A stretch of 6,733 nt of DNA, from contig CAJBIS010000209.1 of the NCBI GenBank assembly GCA_903953195.1, forward strand, positions 1-6,733. Reading direction: 5' to 3'. The notes below the pieces were generated by a model, which searched no databases, was not told the origin of the DNA, and was given only the letters and a program-made list of their open reading frames with translations. The stretch comes from an uncultured Actinomycetes bacterium (GTDB lineage: Bacteria > Actinomycetota > Acidimicrobiia > Acidimicrobiales > Microtrichaceae). Position numbers and translations under genes: made by a program. Position 1 is the stretch's first letter, and every line of letters starts with the position of its first letter. Shown piece after piece: positions 6,660 to 6,733 of the stretch.

Positions 6660-6690
6660 CCGGCCCCACCCCTGACCGCCCGAACCTCCC

Positions 6691-6733
6691 GGCAGCCTGC
6701 GGCCGATTCGCCCCGGCCGCCTGCGGCCGATTC
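6691..6733. repeat. Small tandem repeat with hairpin-forming core, cut by window edge
   Basis: GCCTGCGGCCGATTC occurs at 6695-6709 and again at 6719-6733, a period of 24 bases. The second copy is preceded by GGCC, so that GGCCGC (6715-6720) and GCGGCC (6723-6728) form a perfect inverted repeat. The first copy has the related GGCAGC-CT-GCGGCC (6691-6704) with one mismatch. The array runs off the right edge, so its full copy number is unknown. Confidence 0.75.

Noticed and set aside
6644..6733. Cobalamin or SAM riboswitch ahead of metH
   Set aside because: The probable -10 lies only ten bases before the ATG and no B12-box-like or SAM aptamer sequence is visible in the available 90 bases. A more distant upstream promoter cannot be excluded.

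Overview
The window is very GC-rich (about 70% by eye) with strongly G/C-biased third codon positions. It contains a B12-dependent methionine synthase of the actinobacterial kind. Together with a TANNNT hexamer placed 6 to 10 bases before each of the four visible start codons, this points to a high-GC actinobacterium. My best guess within that phylum is an Acidimicrobiia/Ilumatobacter-like organism, but the sequence alone does not prove it. No RNA genes, CRISPR arrays, insertion sequences or integrase genes are visible.

Layout, left to right. Positions 3-341 (+) hold the C-terminal end of a beta-propeller protein with 40-41 residue repeats; its start lies outside the window. A strong hairpin (348-371) follows its stop. 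Positions 398-1588 (+) encode a cytoplasmic class C beta-lactamase-fold 'serine' hydrolase in which Cys stands where the SxxK nucleophile should be. A short spacer containing a partial duplication of the end of that gene leads to an eight-helix membrane protein of unknown function (1681-2535, +). This converges across 45 bases with a carboxymuconolactone decarboxylase-family protein (2581-2991, -). The rest (3071-6643, -) is a full-length cobalamin-dependent methionine synthase, metH, with all five functional modules. The last 90 bases hold the metH promoter and the start of a small tandem repeat.

How the genes relate. I see no convincing common pathway. Each of the four genes with a visible start has its own probable leaderless promoter, so they are best read as single-gene transcription units. 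metH and the decarboxylase-family gene share strand and a 10-base core promoter sequence, GGCCGGTAGC, which could mean similar promoter strength but does not show co-regulation.

I found no new multi-gene system here. The points most worth a second look are the Cys-for-Ser hydrolase, the consistent leaderless promoter pattern, the repeat at the right edge, and the unrecognised membrane protein.
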